Shown in pieces: positions 26,193 through 35,377 of a stretch of DNA of 64,000 bases (the first letter of the stretch is position 1; each line of letters starts with the position of its first letter). Under the pieces are notes generated by a model. The model searched no databases, had not been told where the DNA came from, and saw only the letters and a program-made list of their open reading frames with translations. Position numbers and translations under genes: made by a program. The DNA is from Sinomonas gamaensis (GTDB lineage: Bacteria > Actinomycetota > Actinomycetes > Actinomycetales > Micrococcaceae), in the NCBI RefSeq assembly GCF_005876955.1, contig NZ_SSCL01000004.1, positions 124,001 to 188,000 of the forward strand, in the 5' to 3' direction.

Positions 26193-26887
26193 ACCACCCG
26201 ATGAGCCACCGAGAACTGCGGATCTCCCTCGGCGCCTATCTGCTCGGCGCGCTCGACGCGGACGAGATGAAGGCCGTCGAGGCCCACGTCGCCACGTGCG
26301 CCGAGTGCCGGGCCGAGATCGAGCAGCTCGAAATGCTCCCCGCGCTCCTTGACTCGGTCCCTCCCGCGCGCGCCGAGGCGCTTGCCGCCGAAACGGCCGT
26401 CCCCCAGGAGGACCAGGCTCCGCCGGCGCTCCTCGCCCGGGTGCGGGCCCGCCGTCGTACGCTGCGTCTTCGCTGGGGCGGAGCTCTGGCCGGTGCTGCG
26501 GCCGCCTCGCTCGCGGGCGGCATCGCGCTCGGTCCCCTCGTGGCGACAGCGCCCACCGCCCAGCCGACCCCGACGACGACGGCGACCCCCGCCGCGAGCT
26601 ATCAGCTCGCCTCGGCGGATGGGGCCCAAGTGGACCTCGCGCTCGTGAAGAAGGGGTGGGGCACGGAGCTCGACCTGACGTGCCGCGGCATGCCGAGCAC
26701 CGGCGTGTTCAGCGTGTGGATCGTGACGGACGGCGGCGAGCAGGAGCAGGCCGCGAGCTGGACCTCGACGGGCTATTCCGGCCGCGCAGTGCTCACTGGG
26801 GCGACGTCGTACCAGCTCGCCTCGATCCGGTCCATCCAGATCCGCGACGACGCCCAGCGCACGCTCGCGAGCGTCAATGTGAGCTAG
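26189..26887 (+). CDS. Zinc-type anti-sigma factor, membrane-anchored
   Basis: A 232-residue protein. The N-terminal anti-sigma domain carries the ZAS motif H33-xxx-C37-xx-C40; a transmembrane segment follows at about 96-118 (GGALAGAAAASLAGGIALG), then an extracytoplasmic domain with a Thr/Pro-rich stalk that resembles the RskA-type C-terminal domain. It would hold the preceding ECF sigma factor inactive and free it by regulated proteolysis. Translational coupling through the ATGA overlap would keep the two in step. Confidence 0.9.
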   Translation: MNHPMSHRELRISLGAYLLGALDADEMKAVEAHVATCAECRAEIEQLEMLPALLDSVPPARAEALAAETAVPQEDQAPPALLARVRARRRTLRLRWGGALAGAAAASLAGGIALGPLVATAPTAQPTPTTTATPAASYQLASADGAQVDLALVKKGWGTELDLTCRGMPSTGVFSVWIVTDGGEQEQAASWTSTGYSGRAVLTGATSYQLASIRSIQIRDDAQRTLASVNVS

Positions 26888-26937
26888 ATTCCCCCGGACC
26901 CTGCACAGAGACCCTCGGGGTGGGGTAGCACTGGAGC

Positions 26938-29775
26938 ATGACGTCGATCGCCGTTCGCCCTGGACAGAAGTCAGTCTCCGCGCTCGTCGACGAGCTGCGG
27001 TCGCGCCTCGAGGGCGACGTAGACGATTCCTCGCTCGCCCGCGCGCTCTACTCGAGCGACGCGTCGAACTATCGCATCCCCCCGGAGGTCGTGGTCCTCC
27101 CGCGCTCGCGGGAGGACGTCATGGCGACCGTCGACGCCGCGCGGCGGCACGGCGTCTCCGTGACCGCGAGGGGCGGGGGAACCTCGATGGCGGGGAATTC
27201 GATCGGGCCCGGCGTAGTCCTCGACTTCTCCCGTTACCTCAACCGCATCCTGTCCGTGGACCCGGAAACCAAGACGGCCGTCGTCGAGCCCGGCGTCGTG
27301 TTCGCGTCCCTCCAGAAGGCCTGCGAGCCGTTCGGGCTCCGCTTCGGGCCCGACCCGGCGAGCGGGTCGCGTTGCACCCTCGGCGGCATGATCGGCAACA
27401 ACGCGTGCGGCTCGCATGCCATGGCCTACGGGCGGACGGCGGACAATGTCGTCTCGCTCACCTTCCTGCTCCCCTCAGGGGAGATCCTCGAGGCCTCCTC
27501 CGGCCCGGAGGCGCTTGACGCCGTGCCCGGACTCGCCGACCTCATCACCCAGAATCTGGGGGTGATCCGCACGGAGTTCGGACGCTTCAGCCGGCAGGTC
27601 TCCGGCTATTCGCTCGAGCACCTTCTGCCCGAGAACGGCCGGAACCTCGCCGCGGCACTCGTCGGCACCGAGGGCACCTGCGGGATCCTGCTCGAGGCTA
27701 CCCTGCGGCTTGTGGATAAGGCGGAGGCCCCGGCGCTTGCCGTGCTCGGCTACCCGGACATGGGGTCCGCGGCCGACGACGTCCCCAACCTCCTGCCGTT
27801 CAGCCCCCTTGCGCTGGAGGGACTCGACACCAAGCTCCTTGAGGCTGTGCGCCAGCAGGGCAAGACGCAGGTTCCGGACGTTCCCGACGGCGGCTGCCTC
27901 CTCATTGCCGAGGTCCCCGGCGGCAGCCCAGACGAGGCAGCGGCTACGGCCCAAAGGCTTGCCGACGCCTCCTCCGCCCATGACACGAAGGTCATCCCGG
28001 CCGGCGACGAGGCCGAGCGGCTGTGGCGGATCCGCGAGGACGCCTCCGGGCTTGCCGGTCGGACTGCGGCTGGCGTGCAGGCCTGGCCCGGGTGGGAGGA
28101 CTCGGCCGTGCCCCCCGAGCAGCTCGGCGACTATCTGCGAAGGCTGGATGCGCTCATGGACCAGGAGGGCGTGACCGGCACGGCCTACGGGCATCTCGGC
28201 GACGGCTGTGTCCACCTCCGCGTCGACTTCCCGCTCGAGCGGGACGGCGCAGTCATGCGCCGGTTCCTCGAGCGGGCGGCGGCGCTCGCCGCCGAGCTCG
28301 GCGGTTCCCTGTCCGGCGAGCACGGGGACGGGAGGGCGCGGTCCGAGCTGCTCGGGGCCATGTACAGCCCTGAGGCATTGCATGCGATGCGGGCGTTCAA
28401 GGGCCTTTTCGACCCCGAGGACACGTTCAACCCGGGGGTGATCGTGCGTCCCGATCCCGTGGACGCGCACCTCAGGCGGCCCAGGGCCACGGCGGCGCAC
28501 GCCGCCAATGGCTTCGCGTTCTCGGACGACGACGGCTCGATCACCAATGCTGTCCACCGCTGCGTGGGGGTAGGGAAGTGCCGCGCGGATCTCCGGGGCC
28601 AAGGGGGCTTCATGTGCCCCTCGTTCGTGGCGACGCACGAGGAGAAGGATTCGACGCGCGGGCGGGCGCGGGCGCTCCAGGAGATGCTCAACGGGGGCGT
28701 TGTCCAGCTGGGTTGGCGCTCGCCGGAGGTACACGAGGCCCTGGACCTGTGCCTGAGCTGCAAGGCCTGCGCCAACGAGTGCCCGACTGGGATCGACATG
28801 GCGACCTACAAGTCGGAGACCCTGTACCGGACGTACAGGGGACGGGTGCGCCCGCTCAGCCATTACACGCTCGGCCGGTTGCCCCAATGGCTCCGCCTCG
28901 CCGCACCGTTTGCGCCAATTGCCAACGCCGTCGGCCGGGTGGCCCCGCTCCGGAAGGCCGTCCTCACCCTCATGGGGGCGGACACCCGCCGCTCACTCCC
29001 GCACCTGCCCAAGGCGCCGTTCCGTTGGGACCTGAGCTCCAGACGTCGTCATGCCGCGCCGCCGGACGCGCCCCAGGTGCTCCTTTGGGTCGATACCTTC
29101 TCGGACGCCCTCGACCCCGGGATCCCCCGCGCCGGCATCGAGGTCCTCGCGGCGGCGGGCTGCGACGTGGAGATCTCGACCGGAGCGTGCTGCGGCCTCA
29201 CCTACATCTCGACCGGCCAGCTGCCCGCTGCGAAGGCCCGGCTCCGGAACACGCTGGACACGCTGTTCCCGCACGTCGAGGCGGGCAGGACGGTGGTGGG
29301 GCTCGAGCCGAGCTGCACCGCTACCCTGCGGTCGGACCTCGTCGAGCTCCTGCCCGAGGACCCCCGCTCTGCGAAGCTCGCAGCGTCCGTCAAGACCGTC
29401 GCGGAGTTCCTGACCTCGATCGATTGGACCCCGCCGCACCTGGACGAGCGGCTCCTCGTCCAGCCGCACTGCCATCATCATTCGATCATCGGATACGGCG
29501 CCGATCAGGCGCTGCTCAAGGCCGCAGGCTGCGATGTCGAGATCTCGGCCGGCTGCTGCGGCCTGGCGGGGAACTTCGGCATGGAGAAGGGCCACTACGA
29601 GGTTTCGACGATGATCGCCCAGGGCGGCATCCTCGCGAAGGCCGGCGCCGCCCCGGACCGGGACCTTCTGGCGGACGGCTTCTCGTGCCGGACGCAGGTC
29701 CGGGACTTGGCCGGGCTTGAAAGCCGTCACCTCGTCCAGGTCCTCGCCGACGCCCTCCGCAGGGAAGGCCGCTAG
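26938..29775 (+). CDS. FAD-linked oxidase / Fe-S heterodisulfide-type dehydrogenase fusion
   Basis: A 945-residue three-part oxidoreductase. Residues 1-470 are a GlcD-like FAD domain (FAD_binding_4, with ARGGGTSMAGNSIGPG near 80, and a FAD-oxidase C domain ending LSGEHGDGRARS). A 4Fe-4S module has C605, C608, C611 and C615 (CLSCKACANECP), preceded by CVGVGKCRADLRG. Two CCG domains carry C751-C752 and C873-C874. This is the layout of fused D-lactate, glycolate or D-2-hydroxyglutarate dehydrogenases that pass electrons from a 2-hydroxyacid to the quinone pool; the substrate is uncertain. It overlaps the EamA gene end by 4 bp. Confidence 0.88.
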   Translation: MTSIAVRPGQKSVSALVDELRSRLEGDVDDSSLARALYSSDASNYRIPPEVVVLPRSREDVMATVDAARRHGVSVTARGGGTSMAGNSIGPGVVLDFSRYLNRILSVDPETKTAVVEPGVVFASLQKACEPFGLRFGPDPASGSRCTLGGMIGNNACGSHAMAYGRTADNVVSLTFLLPSGEILEASSGPEALDAVPGLADLITQNLGVIRTEFGRFSRQVSGYSLEHLLPENGRNLAAALVGTEGTCGILLEATLRLVDKAEAPALAVLGYPDMGSAADDVPNLLPFSPLALEGLDTKLLEAVRQQGKTQVPDVPDGGCLLIAEVPGGSPDEAAATAQRLADASSAHDTKVIPAGDEAERLWRIREDASGLAGRTAAGVQAWPGWEDSAVPPEQLGDYLRRLDALMDQEGVTGTAYGHLGDGCVHLRVDFPLERDGAVMRRFLERAAALAAELGGSLSGEHGDGRARSELLGAMYSPEALHAMRAFKGLFDPEDTFNPGVIVRPDPVDAHLRRPRATAAHAANGFAFSDDDGSITNAVHRCVGVGKCRADLRGQGGFMCPSFVATHEEKDSTRGRARALQEMLNGGVVQLGWRSPEVHEALDLCLSCKACANECPTGIDMATYKSETLYRTYRGRVRPLSHYTLGRLPQWLRLAAPFAPIANAVGRVAPLRKAVLTLMGADTRRSLPHLPKAPFRWDLSSRRRHAAPPDAPQVLLWVDTFSDALDPGIPRAGIEVLAAAGCDVEISTGACCGLTYISTGQLPAAKARLRNTLDTLFPHVEAGRTVVGLEPSCTATLRSDLVELLPEDPRSAKLAASVKTVAEFLTSIDWTPPHLDERLLVQPHCHHHSIIGYGADQALLKAAGCDVEISAGCCGLAGNFGMEKGHYEVSTMIAQGGILAKAGAAPDRDLLADGFSCRTQVRDLAGLESRHLVQVLADALRREGR

Positions 29776-30740
29776 GTGCTCCTGGGTTCCGCGATGATCG
29801 CCCTGACCGCAGTGCTCTGAGCCGGGACCTGCGGCCTCGCGCGGTGGGCGAGCACGACCCCGGCGATCACCACGAGTCCGCCCAGCGGCTGGTTCCAGCT
29901 CAGGGTTTCGCCGAGCACGGCCGCGCCGAGGGCAACTCCCACGAGCGGCGTGAGATAGGTGACCGTCGAGGCCGCGACCGGGCCCCAGCTCGTCACGATG
30001 GCGGTATTCCAGATGTACGCGATGCCGGTGCCGAAGACGCCGAGGAGTGCGAGGGCACCGAGGGCCGTCGGGTTGGGCTCGAGTGGGCCCGTCGCGAGGA
30101 GGGGGGAGGCGACGATGGCGACCGCGGCCGCCGTCGTCAGCTGCACCGTGGAGACGGTGAGGCTGTCGTAGCGGTGCTGCCCCACGACGAACCGTCTCAG
30201 GTACGCGAACCCAAGGCCGTAGCAGGCGGTCGCGCCGAGGCAGGCGAGCTGGCCGGGGATCGAGCTGAAGCCAGCGAGGCCCGACGGCGCGACCACGATG
30301 ACGACCCCGGCCGCGCCGAGCGCGATGCCCAGCCCCTGCCGCGCACCCATCCGTTCCGTCGGTACGACGGCAGCCGTCGCCACGGCGGTCATGAGCGGCG
30401 TCGACGCGTTGAGGATCGCCGAGAGGCCCGAGGGGAGGGACTCGCCCGCCCAGGCGAAGAGGCTGAACGGCACCAGGCAGAGGAGGAGGCCGACGACGGT
30501 CATGTGTCCCCAGAAGCGGGCTTCGCGGGGCCACTGGCGGTCGGCGATGACCATGAGGGTCCGGAGGGTCAGTGCTCCGAGGATGATCCGGCCAACCGCG
30601 ACCTGGCCGGGGGTCAGGCCGACGAGAGCTTCCTTGATCAGCAGGAAGCTGGATCCCCAGATGAGGGCGAGAGCCACGTAGGCGGCTGTGAGGCCGAGGC
30701 GTCTTGTCGTCATGCCGATTACTGTCGCGCTGGTGGCCAT
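29772..30740 (-). CDS. EamA/DMT-family transporter
   Basis: A 322-residue membrane protein with ten predicted hydrophobic segments in two EamA repeats; the first begins ALIWGSSFLLIKEAL, the second ends GETLSWNQPLGGLVVIAGVVL. It would move amino acids, nucleobases or other metabolites. Two starts are possible: ATG 30740 and ATG 30713 (313 residues, closer to the family start TTRRLGLTAAYVALALIWG). Neither has a clear ribosome binding site. It is divergent, by 43 bp, from a LysR gene that very likely controls it. Confidence 0.83.
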   Translation of the reverse strand: MATSATVIGMTTRRLGLTAAYVALALIWGSSFLLIKEALVGLTPGQVAVGRIILGALTLRTLMVIADRQWPREARFWGHMTVVGLLLCLVPFSLFAWAGESLPSGLSAILNASTPLMTAVATAAVVPTERMGARQGLGIALGAAGVVIVVAPSGLAGFSSIPGQLACLGATACYGLGFAYLRRFVVGQHRYDSLTVSTVQLTTAAAVAIVASPLLATGPLEPNPTALGALALLGVFGTGIAYIWNTAIVTSWGPVAASTVTYLTPLVGVALGAAVLGETLSWNQPLGGLVVIAGVVLAHRARPQVPAQSTAVRAIIAEPRST

Positions 30741-30783
30741 ATGAATCAAATACATCCGGCGCATCTGGGCATACCATGAATGC

Positions 30784-31653
30784 ATGGCTCCGACTGTTCC
30801 CCAGCTGCGTACGCTGCTCGCCGTCGTCGAAAGCGGCTCCTTCACCGCCGCCGCCCAATCCCTCGGGGTGAGCCAGTCCTCCGTGTCGCGCACGCTGCGC
30901 GCCCTCGAGGAGGACCTCGGCGGCGTGCTCCTGGATCGCGAGCGCGCCAATGCGCCCACGGCCCTCGCGAGCGAAGTCCTCCCGCACGCCCGGGCCGCCG
31001 TCGCCGCGCTCGACGCTCTCGACGGCAGCATGCGTGCCCGGTCCGGGGTGGTGGAAGGCCGCGTGCGTCTTGGTGCCGTGCCTACTGTGTGCCAGGGTCT
31101 CGTTCCCGGGCTCCTCGGTGTGTGGTCGGCGCGCCTGCCCAAGGTCGAGGTAAGCCTGTTCGAGGGCGACGACGACGAGATCCCGGAGTGGCTCGACGAC
31201 GGAACCGTGGACGCCGCGATCCTCGTCGACCCTCACCCCGATCCCGCCGGGTCAGTTCTGGTGGGCGAGGACGAATACTGTGCGATCCTCCGCAAGGACC
31301 ATCCGCTTGCGGGCGAGAAGGCAATCCCCCTTGCCGAGCTCCACGAGGATGGGCTCCTCGTCAGCACCGGCGGCTGCGAGAACGAGGTGCGCCGGATCCA
31401 CGCGAAGGCAGGGCTGCCTTTCGAGATGCGCCAGCGCGTCCGCGAGCTCGCGACCCTCATGACGATGGTGCAGGAGGGGGTTGGCGTTGCCATCATGCCG
31501 CGTCTCGGCGAGGTGATGCTGCCGAAGACGCTCCAGATGGTCCCGCTCGAACCGACCCTCGGCCGCCGACTGGTCCTGAGCGGACCGACGAACCGGGCTT
31601 GGAGCCCGTTGGCGGAGGCCCTCGTGGGCACCCTCCGCGACGACGCGCGGTAG
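30784..31653 (+). CDS. LysR-family transcriptional regulator
   Basis: A 289-residue LTTR: N-terminal winged HTH (about 5-63; core AAAQSLGVSQSSVSRTLRAL) and a periplasmic-binding-protein-like effector domain. The start ATG lies 6 nt after TACCAT (30772-30777), a leaderless arrangement. It is divergent from the EamA transporter, and the 43-bp spacer must hold both promoters and the LysR site. The effector is unknown; it is likely a substrate of the transporter. Confidence 0.9.
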   Translation: MAPTVPQLRTLLAVVESGSFTAAAQSLGVSQSSVSRTLRALEEDLGGVLLDRERANAPTALASEVLPHARAAVAALDALDGSMRARSGVVEGRVRLGAVPTVCQGLVPGLLGVWSARLPKVEVSLFEGDDDEIPEWLDDGTVDAAILVDPHPDPAGSVLVGEDEYCAILRKDHPLAGEKAIPLAELHEDGLLVSTGGCENEVRRIHAKAGLPFEMRQRVRELATLMTMVQEGVGVAIMPRLGEVMLPKTLQMVPLEPTLGRRLVLSGPTNRAWSPLAEALVGTLRDDAR

Positions 31654-31671
31654 CCCGGAGGCTGCCTTCCG

Positions 31672-31741
31672 GCGAAACCCCCGCGATCCGCCGAGACCCT
31701 CGCGTGCAACCGGGGGTCTCGGTGGCTTCCCGGGGTTTCGC
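31672..31741. repeat. Compound palindrome between LysR gene and trmB
   Basis: The outer arms GCGAAACCCC (31672-31681) and GGGGTTTCGC (31732-31741) enclose CCGAGACCC and GGGTCTCGG. All four are variants of one short unit, CGARACCCYCGCG, in two direct and two inverted copies. It lies between two convergent genes and may end both transcripts, but the unit structure is that of a small repetitive element. Confidence 0.8.
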
Positions 31742-31758
31742 GGTCGGGAGGCGTCCCG

Positions 31759-32622
31759 CTAGACCCGAACCGCCGTCAGGTCGAAGATGACCCGACCGGC
31801 CTTCAGGGCCTTGTTCTCGAAGCTCGTGAGCACACGGCCCTCGAATCGAGGCGCCCAGCCGCCCACGAGGTCGGACTCCCCGGTCGGCTCGCAGTCCACT
31901 CCAGAAGCCCACGCCGCGGTGAGGGGACTCTCCGAACCGGTGCGCTCGCCGTCGTGCGCGTTGCGGAAGTCCGGGGACGCGGCGACGACGTCGCGCATCT
32001 GCTGCGCGTAGCCGGACCAGTCGGTCGCAAGCCGCCAGAGGCCGCCCGGCTCGAGCACCCGGGCGGCGAGCTGGGCGAACGATTCGTTGATGAGCCGCCG
32101 CTTGTGGTGCTTCGTCTTGTGCCAGGGGTCCGGGAAGAATACCCAGAGCTCGCTCACCGAGGCCTCGGGGAGCATCGTGCCGAGCACCTCGGGCGCGTTC
32201 GCCTGAACCACGCGGACGTTCGTGAGCCCCCGCTGGCCGATCCGCAGGAGCGTGTTCGCGAGCCCGGGCCGATAGACCTCGACGGCGAGGAAGTTCCGCT
32301 CCGGATCCGCCTCCGCGGCCGCGACAACCGCCTCGCCGAGCCCAGACCCGATCTCGACGATGAGCGGCGCGGAACGCCCGAACTCGCCCGTCGCGTCGAA
32401 CACGTACTCCGGGTGCACAGACGTGTCCGCGACGTGCCGCGGAACGTCGACGACGAACGACTCCGCGTGCTCGTCCCAGGCCTGCTGCCGCCGCCCCTGC
32501 AGCCGGGTCCCGCGGCGCACGAAGCTCACCGGCTGACGACGGTACGTGCCGAAGGACGCCTGGCTGCCGGGGGTGATGGGGTTTCCGGCGTCGCCGGAGG
32601 GAACTCGGGGGTGCTCGCTCAT
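31759..32622 (-). CDS. trmB: tRNA (guanine-N7-)-methyltransferase
   Basis: A 287-residue SAM-dependent enzyme that methylates G46 in the tRNA variable loop. SAM-binding VEIGSGLGE is near 91-99; the TrmB signature WVFFPDPWHKTKHHKRRL near 160-177 and the C-terminal TSFENKALKAGR are present. The N-terminus (about 60 residues, Arg-rich) is longer than in E. coli TrmB, as usual in actinobacteria. Start ATG 32622; a G-run lies upstream. The MFS gene on the same strand ends 11 bp before it, so they could be cotranscribed. Confidence 0.93.
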   Translation of the reverse strand: MSEHPRVPSGDAGNPITPGSQASFGTYRRQPVSFVRRGTRLQGRRQQAWDEHAESFVVDVPRHVADTSVHPEYVFDATGEFGRSAPLIVEIGSGLGEAVVAAAEADPERNFLAVEVYRPGLANTLLRIGQRGLTNVRVVQANAPEVLGTMLPEASVSELWVFFPDPWHKTKHHKRRLINESFAQLAARVLEPGGLWRLATDWSGYAQQMRDVVAASPDFRNAHDGERTGSESPLTAAWASGVDCEPTGESDLVGGWAPRFEGRVLTSFENKALKAGRVIFDLTAVRV

Positions 32623-32633
32623 CGCCCCCCAGC

Positions 32634-34013
32634 CTAGTCGCTGAGGTCCTTGCCCTTCGTCTCGGGCAGGGTCATCACCACGAGGATCGAGACCACCATG
32701 AGCGCCACCGCGTACGCGTTGAACATCCACGGCTGCTTCACCACGTCGGTGAACAGCGTCTGCAGGTACGGCGCAGTTCCGCCGAAGAGCGCCACGCAGA
32801 TCGAGTACGGGACGCCGACGCCCACGGTGCGGATGTGCGCTGGGAACAGCTCGGCATAGGCGGCGGGCGCGATCGCCGCGCCGGCGGCGATGAAGAACAG
32901 CATGACGGACATCGAGACCGCCAGCTGCCAGGCCGAATCGTGGAGGAGCCAGGTCATGGGGAAGTGCAGGAGGGCGCTGCCCGCGGCCCCGGCGATCATC
33001 ACGGGCTTCCGGCCGATCCGGTCGCTGAGCCTGCCCCAGAACGGCAGGGCCGCGAGGAACACGAGGTTCGCCACGATGCCGGCCCAGAGGGCCTGCCCGG
33101 CGTCGATCTTGAGACTCGTGGAGGCGTACGTCGGAGCGACGACCGCCCACAGGTAGTAGATCACCGTGAGGCCCACGGTCATGCCGATGACCTGGAACGC
33201 CTGCTTGCGATGCTCGACCACGGACTTCCACAGCGACGGCTTCGCCGCCCGCCCTTCGCGCCCTGTGCCTTCGGCGATCCCCTCGAAGGCCTCGGTCTCC
33301 GGCATCCGCGCCCGCATCACGAGCCCGTACAGCCCGAGCGCGGCCCCGACGAAGAACGGGATGCGCCAGCCGAAATCGGCCATCTGGGTCTTGCTCAGCG
33401 CCGAGGTCAGCACGGCCCCCATGAGCGTCCCGGCCACGATCCCGAGGGTGCCCGAGAAGTAGATGAGGGTGGACCAGAATCCGCGCCGTTCACGCGGGGC
33501 CATCTCCGAGAGGTAGGTCTGCGACGACGGCAGCTCGCCGCCGTGCGCGAGGCCCTGGATGAGCCGGGCGACGAGGAGCACGAGCGAGGCCAAGGCACCG
33601 ACCGCGCCGAACGTCGGCGCGAGCCCGATGAGGAGGCTGCCGAGCGAGGCAAGGCCGACGGCGAGCGTCATCGAGGTCTTGCGCCCCACCTTGTCGCCGA
33701 TCCAGCCGAAGACGAACCCGCCGAAGGGGCGCGCTACGAAGCCGACGGCGAAGATGGCCAGCGTCGAGAGGATCGCCGAGGTCGCGTCGGCCGGATTGAA
33801 GAGCTGCTTCGAGAAGAACGGCGCGAAGGTCGCGTAGATCGCCCAGTCGTACCACTCGGCCGCGTTGCCGATTCCGGTGCTGACGAGAGTCCGTCGTGCC
33901 GAAGGCGCGGCAGAAGACGGGGCGGCGGAAGGAACGACGGCGGTGCGAGCCGAGCGCGCTGCCACCGTGTCATCGCTGGGGGTCGTGTTGGTGGTCAAGG
34001 GAGCATCCTCCAT
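32634..34013 (-). CDS. MFS transporter of the metabolite:H+ symporter (MHS) type
   Basis: A 459-residue, 12-segment transporter. IGNAAEWYDWAIYATFAPFF near residue 45 is the MHS N-terminal signature; WIGDKVGRKTSM is motif A between segments 2 and 3; GRLSDRIGRKPVM is its repeat. Relatives carry dicarboxylates, osmolytes, shikimate or aromatic acids. ATG 34013 begins a 30-residue Ser/Ala/Thr-rich tail; the longer frame from 34178 runs over the amidohydrolase gene and is rejected. It follows the M20 amidohydrolase by 37 bp, so transporter and hydrolase may share a substrate. Confidence 0.86.
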   Translation of the reverse strand: MEDAPLTTNTTPSDDTVAARSARTAVVPSAAPSSAAPSARRTLVSTGIGNAAEWYDWAIYATFAPFFSKQLFNPADATSAILSTLAIFAVGFVARPFGGFVFGWIGDKVGRKTSMTLAVGLASLGSLLIGLAPTFGAVGALASLVLLVARLIQGLAHGGELPSSQTYLSEMAPRERRGFWSTLIYFSGTLGIVAGTLMGAVLTSALSKTQMADFGWRIPFFVGAALGLYGLVMRARMPETEAFEGIAEGTGREGRAAKPSLWKSVVEHRKQAFQVIGMTVGLTVIYYLWAVVAPTYASTSLKIDAGQALWAGIVANLVFLAALPFWGRLSDRIGRKPVMIAGAAGSALLHFPMTWLLHDSAWQLAVSMSVMLFFIAAGAAIAPAAYAELFPAHIRTVGVGVPYSICVALFGGTAPYLQTLFTDVVKQPWMFNAYAVALMVVSILVVMTLPETKGKDLSD

Positions 34014-34050
34014 GTCGGGGGTACCGGGCTGTTGCTCAATGAGCGCTTGC

Positions 34051-35280
34051 TCAATGCGCCGCGAGCTCGGCGGTCTTGGTGAGGGCCAGCTGCGCGTACA
34101 GGGCCGCGCCGTCGGAGAGGACGCCGTCGTCGAACGTCGCGAAGGGGGAGTGGTTGAAGGCGCTCGTCCTGTGGTCAACCCCTGCCGGAACCGCGCTCAG
34201 CCCGATGAAGCTCCCCGGCACCTCGGCGAGCACCCGGGAGAAGTCCTCGGACCCGCTGAGGGGCTGGGCGAGACGCGCATGGCGTCCGCCGTCGTGTCCG
34301 AACAGCTCCGCAATCGCGGATTCGGCGAACTCCGTCTCCGCCTGATCGGTCACGGTGAGCGGGTACTCCGCGGCATACCGGACGTCGACGTCAAGGCCGT
34401 GAGCGTGCGCGATCCCTTCGAGGAGCCGGGGGATCGCGGTCTGCATCCGCTCGCGGTTGGCCTCGGAGAAGGTACGGATGGTCGCGTCGAATTCGGCAGT
34501 GTCGGGGATGACGTTGCGCTTGGCGCCCGCCGCGAGGCGTCCCACGGTCACGACGCAGGGATCGAACATGTCGAACTGGCGGGTGACCATGGTTTGGAGC
34601 GCGAGCACCATCTCGGCCGCCACGGTTACGGGGTCCTTCGCCGCGTGGGGCGCTGACCCGTGGCCGCCGGCGCCGCGGACGGTCACGAAGAGGCCGTCGG
34701 AGGCGCTCATCATGACCCCTGGCCGGGTCACGAATTGCCCGTGGGGCGCCATCGAGGAGAAGACGTGCAGGCCGAAGGCGGCGTCCGCTCGCCGGCCGGC
34801 CGCGTCGAGCACGCCTTCTCGCACCATGACGCTCGCGCCGTCGAAGCCTTCCTCGCCGGGCTGGAACATGAAGACTACGTCGCCGGCGAGCTTGTGCCGC
34901 TGGTCGGCAAGGAGCGTCGCGGCGCCGAGCAGCATCGACGTGTGGAGATCGTGGCCGCAGGCGTGCATGGTTCCGTCGATGCGGGACGTGAACTCGGCGC
35001 CCGTCCGCTCCTGGACCGGGAGGGCGTCCATGTCGGCGCGAAGCAGCACGACGGGTCGCGAGCCCTCCGCCGCAGGAGCCCCGGCTTCGCCCCGCAGCAC
35101 CGCGGTGACGGAGGTCGTGTCCGTTCCGGTCGAGACCTCGAAGCCGAGGCCGTCGATGGCCTCGAGGACCTTCTCCTGGGTCCGCGGCAGGTCGAGTCCG
35201 ATCTCGGGTTCCCGATGGAGGGCATGCCGCCAGTTCACAAGGGTGTCCTGCAGCCCGCGCGCCTCGTCGATCAGTTCCAC
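34051..35280 (-). CDS. M20-family amidohydrolase (hippurate hydrolase type)
   Basis: A 409-residue dimetal peptidase-fold hydrolase that cleaves N-acyl amino acids or related amides. Metal ligands and catalytic residues fall in HACGHDLHT (106-114) and PGEEG (141-145), with the MSASDG and GGHGSAPH segments of the dimerisation lid. I place the start at GTG 35280, with AAGGAG 5 nt upstream; GTG 35307 (418 residues) is possible. It is probably an operon with the downstream MHS transporter, and is divergent from an Lrp/AsnC regulator. Confidence 0.87.
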   Translation of the reverse strand: MELIDEARGLQDTLVNWRHALHREPEIGLDLPRTQEKVLEAIDGLGFEVSTGTDTTSVTAVLRGEAGAPAAEGSRPVVLLRADMDALPVQERTGAEFTSRIDGTMHACGHDLHTSMLLGAATLLADQRHKLAGDVVFMFQPGEEGFDGASVMVREGVLDAAGRRADAAFGLHVFSSMAPHGQFVTRPGVMMSASDGLFVTVRGAGGHGSAPHAAKDPVTVAAEMVLALQTMVTRQFDMFDPCVVTVGRLAAGAKRNVIPDTAEFDATIRTFSEANRERMQTAIPRLLEGIAHAHGLDVDVRYAAEYPLTVTDQAETEFAESAIAELFGHDGGRHARLAQPLSGSEDFSRVLAEVPGSFIGLSAVPAGVDHRTSAFNHSPFATFDDGVLSDGAALYAQLALTKTAELAAH

Positions 35281-35377
35281 TTCTTCTCCTTCTGTGGCGT
35301 GTGCCACATTCGCCTCTTCCCTGACGAGTGTGCGCTGAAGGAGCCGTCAAACTGCGGCTCGTGCAACAATCGATCAC

